A stretch of 64,000 bases of DNA, taken from positions 35,352-99,351 of the forward strand of contig CAMZEK010000003.1 in NCBI GenBank assembly GCA_947305795.1, read 5' to 3'. This stretch comes from an uncultured Bacteroidales bacterium. Its GTDB lineage: Bacteria; Bacteroidota; Bacteroidia; Bacteroidales; F082. The first letter of the stretch is position 1. The number at the start of each line of letters is the position of its first letter. The position numbers and the translations under genes are program-made. This document shows positions 32,063 through 41,390 of this stretch, in pieces. The notes beneath the pieces were generated by a model. That model saw only the letters and a list, made by a program, of their open reading frames with translations. It made no database searches and was not told the origin of the DNA.

Positions 32063-34531
32063 CTATCTCAATACAGCATTAAGTTGTTGCTCCATAGCAC
32101 TTTGGATCTTGCCCATCGTCTTCTCAATCACCTTGTCGGTGAGGGTGGTGGTGGGCGACATCAGCACGAAGCTCATGGCGTATTGTTTCTTGCCAGCCGG
32201 AATCTTCTCACCTTCGTAGACGTCGAAGAGGCTCATCGATTGCAGGATCTTGTTCTCCGCGCTCATGGCGACTTTTCTTACTTCGTCGAAGGTGACGTTC
32301 TTGTCGAAAATCATGGCAAGGTCGCGGCGCACGGCGGGGAACTTCGACAGCGGCTCGAAGTGCACTTCCTTGGCCTTGGCCAGGCATTGCATCATCACCG
32401 TCCAGTTGAAGGTGGCGTAGTAGACGTCTTTCTTCAGGTCGAAGTGCTTCAAGGTCTTTTTGCTGAGTTTGCCAAGGGTGACAATCTCCTTGCCGTCAGC
32501 ACAATACGTGGTGGCATAGTCGAAATGTGGTAGGTCGGCTTCCTTGGCTTCGAGGGCATTGCAGTCAAACTTGAAGTGATTGAGGATACCCATGACATAT
32601 TCTTTAAGGTCGAAGTAATCGACAGGTTTGGCTTGGTTGCTCCACAATTCGGCTTGTTTGTTGCCAGTAAGGAAGAGGTCGAGACAGGTATGTTCACTAT
32701 AGGGCTTGAGCGGCTTGGTCTCGTCACCGACACCTTTGGCATCGAAGAAGTAGACGTTACCGAACTCGAAGAACTTCATATCACTGACCTTGCGGTTCTG
32801 ATTGAAGGCGATGCTCTCCAATCCGCCCCACATTAAGGTCTGGCGCATCACGTTGAGGTCGCTGCTGAGCGGGTTGAGAATCTTCACGTTCTTCTCTGCG
32901 TCGAAGGCAGGGAAGGCCTCGCTGTAGGCGGCCTTGGTGAGCGAGTTGTTCATGATTTCGTAGAAGCCATTGGCGACAAGCATGTCGCTGATTTTCTGCT
33001 GCATCTTGTCGGCGTCGGGTTTGGCGGCGCGGCTGATGGAGGCGTGAATGCGGCTCGGGATTTCAATGTTGTCATAGCCGTAGATGCGGAGGATTTCCTC
33101 GACCACGTCGGCGGGACGGGTCACATCAACCTTGCTGGTGTGCACGTCGACTACAACGTGTCTATCGTCTTGCTCAACAATTTGGCATTCAAGGCTCTTC
33201 AGTATGTTGACGGCTTGGACAGGGTCGATGACCTTACCAGCCACTTTGTTCAGGTAATCAAATTTCAGGTCCACACGGGCGGGGGCGAAGTCACCGTTTT
33301 TCACATCTTTGATTTCGGAAGAAATCGTTCCGCCAGCCAACTCCTTTATTAATAAAGCGGCGCGTTTCAAGGCGTAGAGGGTGATGTTAGGGTCGGCGCC
33401 ACGCTCGTAGCGGAACGAGGCGTCGGTCTGCAGGCCGTGGAACTTGGAAGTCTTGCGGATGCTGGTGGGGTTGAAATATGCACTTTCAAGGAAGACGTTG
33501 GTGGTCTCCATGGTCACGCCCGACTTCTGTCCGCCGAACACACCGCCGATGCACATAGGCTCTTCGGCGTTGCAAATCATCAGGTTACGGCTGTTGAGTT
33601 TGCGCTCCACGCCGTCGAGGGTGACGAAAGGCGTGCCCTCGGGCATGCATTTCACCACGACCTTCTTGCCCGTGATTTTGTCGGCGTCGAAGGCATGCAT
33701 GGGCTGGCCGACTTCCATCAACACGAAGTTGGTGATGTCAACGATGTTGTTGATGCTGCGGATGCCGACGGCGGCGAGGCGGTTCTTCAGCCAGGCCGGC
33801 GACTCGCCGACTTTCACGCCACTGACGGTCACGCCAGAGTAGCGTGGGCAGGCCTGCGTGTCTTCAACGACCACGTCGATGTTGTTGTCGTGGTTTTCCA
33901 CCTTGAAGTCGTCCACCGAGGGGCGGATGAGGTGATATTTCGTGGTGTTCTCGCGTTGGTTGAGGGCGGCCACAAGGTCGCGGGCCGAGCCGATGTGTGA
34001 GGTGGCATCGCTGCGGTTGGCGGTGAGGCCGATTTCAATCGTATAGTCTTCTTCCACAGGGAAATAGAATGAGGCAGGCTTGCCTACTTCGTAGTCGTCG
34101 GGCAGCACCATAATGCCTTCGTGCGAGGTGCCGAGTTGCAGCTCGTCCTCGGCGCAAATCATGCCTTCCGAGACTTCGCCACGAATCTTACCCTTCTTGA
34201 TAATGATGTGTTCGTCGCCAATCCAAAGCTCTGTGTTGATGGTGGCCACGAGCACCTTCTGACCAGTAGCCACGTTGGGCGCGCCGCATACGATGTGCAG
34301 AGGCTCCTCGCCGCCGACGTCGACGGTGGTGATGTGCAGGTGATCCGAGTTGGGGTGGTCGATGCAGGTGAGCACCTTGCCCACGACGACGCCTTTCAGT
34401 GCGCCTTTCACCGACTCGAAGCGCTCCAGATCTTCCACTTCGAGGCCCGTGGAGGTGAGCACCTCGCTGACTTTCTCAGCCGAATAATCGCAGTTGACGT
34501 ATTGTTTCAACCAGTTATAGGAAATCTTCAT
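32063..34531 (-). CDS. pheT: Phenylalanine-tRNA ligase beta subunit
   Basis: MKISYNWLKQYVNCDYSAEKVSEVLTSTGLEVEDLE; tRNA-binding, B3/B4, B5 and anticodon-binding domains. Confidence 0.97.
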   Translation of the reverse strand: MKISYNWLKQYVNCDYSAEKVSEVLTSTGLEVEDLERFESVKGALKGVVVGKVLTCIDHPNSDHLHITTVDVGGEEPLHIVCGAPNVATGQKVLVATINTELWIGDEHIIIKKGKIRGEVSEGMICAEDELQLGTSHEGIMVLPDDYEVGKPASFYFPVEEDYTIEIGLTANRSDATSHIGSARDLVAALNQRENTTKYHLIRPSVDDFKVENHDNNIDVVVEDTQACPRYSGVTVSGVKVGESPAWLKNRLAAVGIRSINNIVDITNFVLMEVGQPMHAFDADKITGKKVVVKCMPEGTPFVTLDGVERKLNSRNLMICNAEEPMCIGGVFGGQKSGVTMETTNVFLESAYFNPTSIRKTSKFHGLQTDASFRYERGADPNITLYALKRAALLIKELAGGTISSEIKDVKNGDFAPARVDLKFDYLNKVAGKVIDPVQAVNILKSLECQIVEQDDRHVVVDVHTSKVDVTRPADVVEEILRIYGYDNIEIPSRIHASISRAAKPDADKMQQKISDMLVANGFYEIMNNSLTKAAYSEAFPAFDAEKNVKILNPLSSDLNVMRQTLMWGGLESIAFNQNRKVSDMKFFEFGNVYFFDAKGVGDETKPLKPYSEHTCLDLFLTGNKQAELWSNQAKPVDYFDLKEYVMGILNHFKFDCNALEAKEADLPHFDYATTYCADGKEIVTLGKLSKKTLKHFDLKKDVYYATFNWTVMMQCLAKAKEVHFEPLSKFPAVRRDLAMIFDKNVTFDEVRKVAMSAENKILQSMSLFDVYEGEKIPAGKKQYAMSFVLMSPTTTLTDKVIEKTMGKIQSAMEQQLNAVLR

Positions 34532-34612
34532 TTTATTTGTATTTGTTTAATTGTCAATTCATTGTCGCGAACTACAGATGCAGTTCCGCCAAAAACTTGC
34601 TTTTTTGGAACG

Positions 34613-34621
34613 GCAAAAATA
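34613..34621 (-). promoter_or_regulatory. Putative -7 element (TATTTTTGC) upstream of pheT
   Basis: gcaaaaata on + strand. Confidence 0.5.
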
Positions 34622-34731
34622 CAAAAATCTGACAAAATGTCACGAAAAAATCTTCAACAAGTTAGTTATCTGTGTTTTTAGAAAAATTCAAAATTTTCAA
34701 CAAAAAATTATTGCAATTCGATAATTATTTG

Positions 34732-34740
34732 TATTTTTGC
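34732..34740 (+). promoter_or_regulatory. Putative -7 element TATTTTTGC
   Basis: attgcaa ~19 nt upstream as -33-like; upstream of lipoprotein gene 34823. Confidence 0.55.
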
Positions 34741-34822
34741 AGCGTCATGACACACAAAAACGGGCATAATTGCCCGAAAAAAAGAAATAATTAGTTATCA
34801 ACAAATTAAATCGAATTGAAAA

Positions 34823-35824
34823 ATGAGAAAGTTCAAAATCGTAGTGAAAATTTTGGCTCTTGCTGTGGTGATTTTCAACATTATTGCTTGCAACAAGGAA
34901 AAAGTCGAAACTAAAACTTATGGTGAAATGGAAACTGTTTCAAAAGAGGACGACATGAATACCTATCTGAAACAGTTCAAAGAGAAGATGCAATCAGCCA
35001 CGAAAAGCAACGAGGCTCTTTCAATGGAGGAAGCCCGTTGGCATCTTGAAGCCGTGCTGAATTATACCTATGGTGATGCAGGGCGTCAAGTTTCAGATAT
35101 CCAATGCGACACGTTTTATTACACGCTTCACACCGATGGTGAGGAAGTGACCCTTGCACAACTCAACGAAGCTTTCAATGCCTTGTCATTCGAGGTGGAA
35201 AAGGCATACAGTAAGTGCGACTTGCCCGACAAGAGTATTCTCGCCATCCAAACCTCGTTTGAGAGCGAGAGCAAGGACGGGGATATTGTTATAAGGAGTG
35301 TGCTAAGCACAAGGGGTTTTGATCTTTTAACATGGCCTCCGAGATTTGATTCCACGGATTATTGGTATCCAAATTATTATGCCGGAAAATGTGGTGAATA
35401 TGCTGGTCAGTATGCTGGTGAGCGAGGTGCTGAAACAGAACTAACACGCATGTTGAACTCAAGGATTCCGATATATGGTTGTACCAATGGTCATGCTTAT
35501 TTAACGGATTTCACAGAAGTGAAAATTGCTTACTATATGGACATGTATCTTATTGACAATCTAAGCCCATGTGGATACAAGATTTTCATGGAGACCATAC
35601 ACTATGATCATCAACCACATGTCTGCATTTCGCCTGATGATATGAATTATTATCTAGCCAAAGGAATTGAATTAATGGATCATTATTCTCCTGAAGGGAA
35701 AGTGATTGTATCTTGCTATTATGAATGGAACTTTTGGACAAGCCTCATTCCTTATGATACTTTCCACGATGCCTATTTCACATACGCTAAAGTGAATTGT
35801 ATTTGCGATGGGGATGAGTATTAA
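34823..35824 (+). CDS. Putative lipoprotein, duplicated family (copy 1)
   Basis: Lipobox NIIACNKEK; N-terminal ~155 aa near-identical to 37374..38414. Confidence 0.75.
   Translation: MRKFKIVVKILALAVVIFNIIACNKEKVETKTYGEMETVSKEDDMNTYLKQFKEKMQSATKSNEALSMEEARWHLEAVLNYTYGDAGRQVSDIQCDTFYYTLHTDGEEVTLAQLNEAFNALSFEVEKAYSKCDLPDKSILAIQTSFESESKDGDIVIRSVLSTRGFDLLTWPPRFDSTDYWYPNYYAGKCGEYAGQYAGERGAETELTRMLNSRIPIYGCTNGHAYLTDFTEVKIAYYMDMYLIDNLSPCGYKIFMETIHYDHQPHVCISPDDMNYYLAKGIELMDHYSPEGKVIVSCYYEWNFWTSLIPYDTFHDAYFTYAKVNCICDGDEY
34961..35365 (+). repeat. Direct repeat A copy 1 (~405 bp), copy 2 at 37512..37916
   Basis: acctatctgaaacagttcaaagagaagatgcaatc ... gagatttgattccacggattattgg; few mismatches; offset 2551. 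Confidence 0.9.
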
Positions 35825-35833
35825 ACACACCGT

Positions 35834-37315
35834 ATGAAAAAGTTGTTTCTTGCATTGGGATTTCTCGTTTTTGTTGATGCAATTTCTGCTCAAGAAAAAG
35901 GTTTTTTTTCCATTTACAAAGACCCTGAAGGAATATTATGGAGCCCTTATGATGTAATAGAAACCGATTTTGGCGATTATTGGATTTCAGCTGTCAATTA
36001 CAATGGGACGCAAAGCAAATTGTTCAGCATCTCACCAAACGGGGTGATTTCCGATGGAATTGTGGTTGAAGAAGAAGGAATGTATGTTCTTGTCACAGAA
36101 ATAATTTCCCATTTTGATGCAAGTGGCGACCTCCTTGCACTAGCCGTCTGCAGGCAGGTTGCCAATGGGTCGTCCGCACTGATGATTTTGCGTCTTGATT
36201 CAGGCATGAACATTGTTCAACGCCACCTCGTGTCGTTCCCATTTGGAGAACGGCCCATCAAGGACATAAAGTTCATGAAAAAGATAGGCGGACTAATTGC
36301 CTCTGTTACATTTGGGCAGCAGCCTCCGTTCGATATTTTTTTGGCTGAGATTTCCTTCGATGGTGAAATTATCAAGTACATTAGGTGCGACATGGACTCA
36401 TTGATAACTGTCTGTAATCTATTTCCTGTGCACGGCGGAACTAACCAAATCGGAATGTTTGCCTGCACCAGCGAAAACTCCAACGCGATGATGGGCGTGC
36501 TGGTTTTTAACGAAAACTTGGAACTAATTTTCAGAATATATTTTCCCCAATGGGATTGTGGAGAGAATTTCATGTACCTTAACGACCATGGCAATAGTAG
36601 TGTTTTGCCTCTGCCTGATAGTGTTTATGTCTTGTCCTCGCGAATGATGGAATTCTCCACAATGCAGCACGACCAATCTACCATGTTTGCAATAATTGAT
36701 GACGAATTTAATTTGCAGGATTACACTGTTATTGGACATCTGAATGACACGGTTGAATATCCGGCATTTTACAGGTCAGTGGATTATTTCGATCGTTTGG
36801 GCAATCTCTCCATTTATCAATGCACAATGCAAAACATCACCCAAGGTTGGCCGTTGCAGTTCGTCCCCTTGCATCTTGTAGTCACTAAAACAGATGCTGA
36901 TTTGAACATCGAATGGCAGAAATGCTTCCTCACAGACGGCAATGCCTATACGCCTTTCACTATGACGACGACCTCTGACGGCGGATGCCTTATTGTAGGA
37001 GAGGTCTATGATTACAATCACAATTATCGATGGGATCTTTTTGCTCTCAAAATCGATGCTGACGGTACAGTGGGAGTCAAGGAGATTCAAGAGGGGAGCA
37101 TGGCTTCCGTTTATCCTAATCCAGCCAAAGAGACCATAAGAATGGTTGGAGTGAAGGCCAAGGAGACAAAGGTCTACAACGTTTTGGGGCAGCATGTCAT
37201 GTCTTTTGGCGGCAACGAAGCGGACGTGAAGGCTTTAGCTGCTGGTATTTATCTGCTGCGGGTTATTGAGGCAAATGGGAATGTACAGATGTTACGCGCC
37301 GTTGTTACAAAATGA
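35834..37315 (+). CDS. Secreted protein with T9SS type A C-terminal sorting domain (copy 1)
   Basis: Signal peptide; VYPNPAKETIRMVGVKAKETKVYNVLGQHVMSFGG...AAGIYLLRVIEANGNVQMLRAVVTK. Confidence 0.88.
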   Translation: MKKLFLALGFLVFVDAISAQEKGFFSIYKDPEGILWSPYDVIETDFGDYWISAVNYNGTQSKLFSISPNGVISDGIVVEEEGMYVLVTEIISHFDASGDLLALAVCRQVANGSSALMILRLDSGMNIVQRHLVSFPFGERPIKDIKFMKKIGGLIASVTFGQQPPFDIFLAEISFDGEIIKYIRCDMDSLITVCNLFPVHGGTNQIGMFACTSENSNAMMGVLVFNENLELIFRIYFPQWDCGENFMYLNDHGNSSVLPLPDSVYVLSSRMMEFSTMQHDQSTMFAIIDDEFNLQDYTVIGHLNDTVEYPAFYRSVDYFDRLGNLSIYQCTMQNITQGWPLQFVPLHLVVTKTDADLNIEWQKCFLTDGNAYTPFTMTTTSDGGCLIVGEVYDYNHNYRWDLFALKIDADGTVGVKEIQEGSMASVYPNPAKETIRMVGVKAKETKVYNVLGQHVMSFGGNEADVKALAAGIYLLRVIEANGNVQMLRAVVTK

Positions 37316-37452
37316 AAACTATCTACAAATTAAACATTAAAGAATTAAATCAAAAAGGGAAGGAAAACGAACAATGAAAAAAACTAGAATCACATTGGGA
37401 GTTTTGGCTCTAGCAATGGTGGCAGTGACCGTAATCTCCTGCAACAAGGAAA
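37041..37452 (+). repeat. Direct repeat B copy 1 (~412 bp), copy 2 at 39656..40067
   Basis: Covers T9SS CTD, intergenic spacer and the next gene's signal peptide; first ~327 bp appear identical; offset 2615. Confidence 0.9.
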
Positions 37453-38414
37453 ATGCCGAAACAAGGAGTTTTGGTGAGACAGAAACCGTTTCGAGGGAAG
37501 ATGATATGAGCACCTATCTGAAACAGTTCAAAGAGAAGATGCAATCAACCACGAAAAGCAACGAGGCTCTTTCAATGGAGGAAGCCCGTTGGCATCTTGA
37601 AGCCGTGCTGAATTATACCTATGGTGATGCAGGGCGTCAAGTTTCAGATATCCAATGCGACACGTTTTATTACACGCTTCACACCGATGGTGAGGAAGTG
37701 ACCCTTGCACAACTCAACGAAGCTTTCAATGCCTTGTCATTCGAGGTGGAAAAGGCATACAGCAACTGCGACTTGCCCGACAAGAGTATTCTCGCCATCC
37801 AAACCTCGTTTGAGAGCGAGCGCAAGGACGGGGATATTGTTATAAGGAGTGTGCTAAGCACAAGGGGGCTTGATCTTTTAACATGGCCTCCGAGATTTGA
37901 TTCCACGGATTATTGGAATGAGTATTATGATTGGGGGGTTGAAAATGGTGGTGGCAAATGTGGTGCGTTTTCAGGAGAATGTTCAGACAGTGGCGCTCCG
38001 AAAGAATTGACAAACAAGGCCAATCTTCTGATTCCATTCGAGTATTGCGAAGACGGATATAGGACATACTTTACGGATCATTGCTGGTATGAAATAGACA
38101 TTTTCTTTTCTAATTCTTGTTTTTATTATTATCTTATGGACGAAAATAGTCCTTCGGGATTCAAACTATATTATTGCCATACTTCCGACGGATGCATCCC
38201 TCCTGAAGAGATGAACTATTATCTTGATAAGAGCCAAGAAATCATAGAGTATTTGCAACCTAATGGAAAAATACCAATTTGTTGCAAGTATTTTTGGGAT
38301 GAAATAACTGGGTATAGGGGAGAAAATCGATCCAATAGTTTCCGTAATAGTTTCCATACTTTGAAAGTACAATATGCAGAAATACATTGTGAACTTATCG
38401 TGTGTGATCAATAA
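37374..38414 (+). CDS. Putative lipoprotein, duplicated family (copy 2)
   Basis: Lipobox VISCNKEN; shared N-terminal half with 34823..35824, divergent C-terminal half. Confidence 0.75.
   Translation: MKKTRITLGVLALAMVAVTVISCNKENAETRSFGETETVSREDDMSTYLKQFKEKMQSTTKSNEALSMEEARWHLEAVLNYTYGDAGRQVSDIQCDTFYYTLHTDGEEVTLAQLNEAFNALSFEVEKAYSNCDLPDKSILAIQTSFESERKDGDIVIRSVLSTRGLDLLTWPPRFDSTDYWNEYYDWGVENGGGKCGAFSGECSDSGAPKELTNKANLLIPFEYCEDGYRTYFTDHCWYEIDIFFSNSCFYYYLMDENSPSGFKLYYCHTSDGCIPPEEMNYYLDKSQEIIEYLQPNGKIPICCKYFWDEITGYRGENRSNSFRNSFHTLKVQYAEIHCELIVCDQ
37512..37916 (+). repeat. Direct repeat A copy 2
   Basis: See 34961..35365. Confidence 0.9.
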
Positions 38415-39930
38415 GAGCCTGATAAAATGGCTTATGTTCGTTCTCTTTCTCTTGGGAAAGCAATCCATGTTCCCCCAAGAGAAAGGCTTTCTTTCCATTA
38501 TTAGAGATGAGGGAGGAATGTCGATGGAGCCGATTGACGTGGTTGAAACGGCAAGCGGAGGCTACTTGATCATTGCCAATGACTATCATAATACAAAATC
38601 CAAAATTATTCAATTGGATGTCGATGGCTTTGTGGAAACAGAAACCGATATTGTTTTGGCCGATACTCTTTTGCGACTGGCAAATGTGTTCTCTGTTGAG
38701 AGCGATAATCTTCAGGATTCTTGTTTTGTCGTTATTGGCACATGCCGCCCTGTTACTGGGGGAATCCCTGCAATCATTACTTTCGTTGTCGGTGATGATA
38801 TAGGCATCAGGCGACGGAAAGTGGAACCTTTGTTGTTTGCTGAACAAGATCCTATCGCGGTTTCTGTTATGCCCTATCAAGGAGGATTTGTGTCGGGTTT
38901 GTCGTTTCTTGCCTTTGGTATAGAATCTTTCTTGGTACGAATTTCATCAGTGGGAACAATTACCAAATGGCAGAAATGTGACGTGGATTCTTTGGGATTA
39001 TTGTCGAACCTGTTTGCAGTGCACGGTGCTCCCGACAGGATTGGCATGTTTGCCCAAACAAGCATATCATCTGATGCGATGGCGGGGGTCCTTGTGTTTG
39101 ATAGCTCATTTAATCTTGAAAGACGAGCCTATTTTGGACCTTTAGAGTCGCTTTGTGAAAATGGTAACTTGATCTATTCATACCTTTTTCCTAGACAAAG
39201 TATGATGATACCCTTACCATACAACAATTATGTGATTTCCTCCAAACTTAGAGAAAATGAGATAAAGCCCAATGGAGTTTGTGAACAGCAAGACGAATCT
39301 GTGTTATTCGTTAAAACCGATGCCGATTTTAACTTGCAGAACGATGGCGTAATTGTAGAGCATTTCAATGACACGGTTGAAATTCCTGCACCGTTCAGAT
39401 CGATTGTCTCGACAAAAGATGGGTATGTTTTTCAATGCAGCATAGGAAACGTGAATTATCCTTCCGCACAATTCAGGAGGGATTTGCATCTTATTCTTAC
39501 TAAAACCGACGAAGATCTGAATGTGGTATGGAAGAAAAGGTTTTTGAGAGATGGCAACGCTTATTTTGCCTTTTCTATTGCTTCTTCTTCAGATGGAGGA
39601 TGCATTGTGGTCGGAACCATGTTCGATTTCAATGCAGAACAGCGGCTGGATGCCTTTGCTCTCAAAATCGATGCTGACGGTACAGTGGGAGTCAAGGAGA
39701 TTCAAGAGGGGAGCATGGCTTCCGTTTATCCTAATCCAGCCAAAGAGACCATAAGAATGGTTGGAGTGAAGGCCAAGGAGACAAAGGTCTACAACGTTTT
39801 GGGGCAGCATGTCATGTCTTTTGGCGGCAACGAAGCGGACGTGAAGGCTTTAGCTGCTGGTATTTATCTGCTGCGGGTTATTGAGGCAAATGGGAATGTA
39901 CAGATGTTACGCGCCGTTGTTACAAAATGA
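38374..39930 (+). CDS. Secreted protein with T9SS type A C-terminal sorting domain (copy 2)
   Basis: CTD identical to 35834..37315; divergent N-terminal ~400 aa; true start uncertain (ATG 38374 or 38434). Confidence 0.85.
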   Translation: MQKYIVNLSCVINKSLIKWLMFVLFLLGKQSMFPQEKGFLSIIRDEGGMSMEPIDVVETASGGYLIIANDYHNTKSKIIQLDVDGFVETETDIVLADTLLRLANVFSVESDNLQDSCFVVIGTCRPVTGGIPAIITFVVGDDIGIRRRKVEPLLFAEQDPIAVSVMPYQGGFVSGLSFLAFGIESFLVRISSVGTITKWQKCDVDSLGLLSNLFAVHGAPDRIGMFAQTSISSDAMAGVLVFDSSFNLERRAYFGPLESLCENGNLIYSYLFPRQSMMIPLPYNNYVISSKLRENEIKPNGVCEQQDESVLFVKTDADFNLQNDGVIVEHFNDTVEIPAPFRSIVSTKDGYVFQCSIGNVNYPSAQFRRDLHLILTKTDEDLNVVWKKRFLRDGNAYFAFSIASSSDGGCIVVGTMFDFNAEQRLDAFALKIDADGTVGVKEIQEGSMASVYPNPAKETIRMVGVKAKETKVYNVLGQHVMSFGGNEADVKALAAGIYLLRVIEANGNVQMLRAVVTK

Positions 39931-40067
39931 AAACTATCTACAAATTAAACATTAAAGAATTAAATCAAAAAGGGAAGGAAAACAAACAATGAAAAAAACT
40001 AGAATCACATTGGGAGCCTTGGCTCTAGCAATGGTGGCAGCGACCGCAATCGCTTGCAACAAGGAAA
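39656..40067 (+). repeat. Direct repeat B copy 2
   Basis: See 37041..37452. Confidence 0.9.
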
Positions 40068-40567
40068 AGCAACAGGAAACGCCAACTCAACAACAAACAA
40101 CGAATCCCAACGACCTCACTTTAGAAGAGATGAAGGAAGCCCTAAGCTGGGAAGACGGCAAGGCCTTCTTCGAAAACCAACCTATTAAAGACCATACAGC
40201 CGTATGCGAAACGGTCTTGAATGATTGTGGGTTTGCCGAAAGAGAAGCAGAATTGCCTTATGTTATTTCTTGGGTTTTTAAACAGCCCAATGGAATTTGT
40301 AATCACAATATGCCAGGGTCTTGTCTTGTCATTCGTAAGAAAGAGAATTCTTCCATGCAGGCCAACGCGATGGGGTATTTTGAAAACGGCAAATTGGTCA
40401 TAGTTCCCACCACAGAGGAGAATGGCTTTACTGCAGACGGTTATTTAGTGATTGGTGCTCCTATTGAGATACAATATGACTCTATAACCCTGCAAGAAGG
40501 TATCTATACGGCTTATTATGATGAAAATGCAGGAAAATATGTAGCAGTGGCAGTAGATTATTATTGA
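39989..40567 (+). CDS. Putative lipoprotein (signal peptide shared with 37374 gene, unrelated mature region)
   Basis: MKKTRITLGALALAMVAATAIACNKEK leader; mature QQETPTQQQTTNPNDLTLEEMKEAL... Confidence 0.7.
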   Translation: MKKTRITLGALALAMVAATAIACNKEKQQETPTQQQTTNPNDLTLEEMKEALSWEDGKAFFENQPIKDHTAVCETVLNDCGFAEREAELPYVISWVFKQPNGICNHNMPGSCLVIRKKENSSMQANAMGYFENGKLVIVPTTEENGFTADGYLVIGAPIEIQYDSITLQEGIYTAYYDENAGKYVAVAVDYY

Positions 40568-40601
40568 GCAGAGGCCTTTATATGAAAGAAAGAAACTACA
40601 A

Positions 40602-40634
40602 GGATGCCGTGAATTTTTTTTTCGGCATCCTTTG
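40602..40634 (+). terminator. Terminator-like hairpin
   Basis: ggatgccg tgaattttttttt cggcatcc tttg. Confidence 0.6.
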
Positions 40635-40657
40635 TGTGTTTGAAATCATATAATCTG

Positions 40658-40666
40658 TATCTTTGC
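40658..40666 (+). promoter_or_regulatory. -7 element TATCTTTGC
   Basis: Ends 1 nt before ORF ATG 40668, implying a downstream start codon. Confidence 0.5.
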
Positions 40667-40697
40667 AATGAAAAAAGTACATAAGTACATGACAATT

Positions 40698-41168
40698 ATG
40701 AAAGACAAAACTTCAAAAAGTATTCGCATTTGCTGCTACGTTGCTTTGTTCTTCTGCTTCATTTGGGCGGTTTCCTCATCAATCAATCTGATTGCCAACT
40801 TATTTGGCGATGATGCTTCTTCTATTGATTGGACGAAAAACACGGTTTTGAAGGTGGTTATCCTCATTTGTTATTTATCGGGTATAGTTGCGATGATTTG
40901 GCTGTGTATTAAGGCCGTTCTTAATACTTTTAAAGGGCTTCGCGAAAATACAGTGTTTCCGAAAAGCAACGTCAAATTGATGTTTTGGATTGCTTTGGCT
41001 GACTTTGCTTATCTTTTGGGTTTTTGGAATCTTCAAATCCTTTGGGATGATAATCTGACTTTGACATTATCTGATACCATTTTCATCACACCCTTTTTCT
41101 TGCTTTTCTTCGCCTTCATGTACAAGGTGGCCGCCGATGCGGTGGAGGAAAACAACTTAACCATCTGA
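40698..41168 (+). CDS. DUF2975-like membrane protein (start moved from 40668)
   Basis: Four predicted TM helices; followed by YozG-like XRE gene as in DUF2975/YozG pairs. Confidence 0.7.
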   Translation: MKDKTSKSIRICCYVALFFCFIWAVSSSINLIANLFGDDASSIDWTKNTVLKVVILICYLSGIVAMIWLCIKAVLNTFKGLRENTVFPKSNVKLMFWIALADFAYLLGFWNLQILWDDNLTLTLSDTIFITPFFLLFFAFMYKVAADAVEENNLTI

Positions 41169-41171
41169 GCC

Positions 41172-41390
41172 ATGATAGTGATGAATTTAGACGTAATGTT
41201 GGCCAAGCGTAAGATGCGCTCCAACGAATTGGCTGAACGCATCGGCCTCACTCAAGCCAACTTCTCCATCCTCAAGACGGGCAAGGCCAAGGCCATCCGC
41301 CTCAGCACCTTAGACGCCATCTGCCGCGAATTGCAATGCACTCCGGGGGATATTTTGGAGTATCGGGAGGACAAAACTGCTGAGCCATGA
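41172..41390 (+). CDS. XRE/Cro-type helix-turn-helix regulator (YozG-like)
   Basis: MRSNELAERIGLTQANFSILKTGKAKAIRLSTLDAICRELQCTPGDILEY. Confidence 0.9.
   Translation: MIVMNLDVMLAKRKMRSNELAERIGLTQANFSILKTGKAKAIRLSTLDAICRELQCTPGDILEYREDKTAEP

Noticed and set aside
34541-34822. Possible small RNA or riboswitch in the pheT/lipoprotein intergenic region
   Set aside because: AT-rich divergent promoter region explains the sequence; no stable structure evident by eye.
41172-41390. XRE regulator plus membrane protein as a toxin-antitoxin system
   Set aside because: Better explained by the common DUF2975/YozG-type pair; no toxin-like protein.
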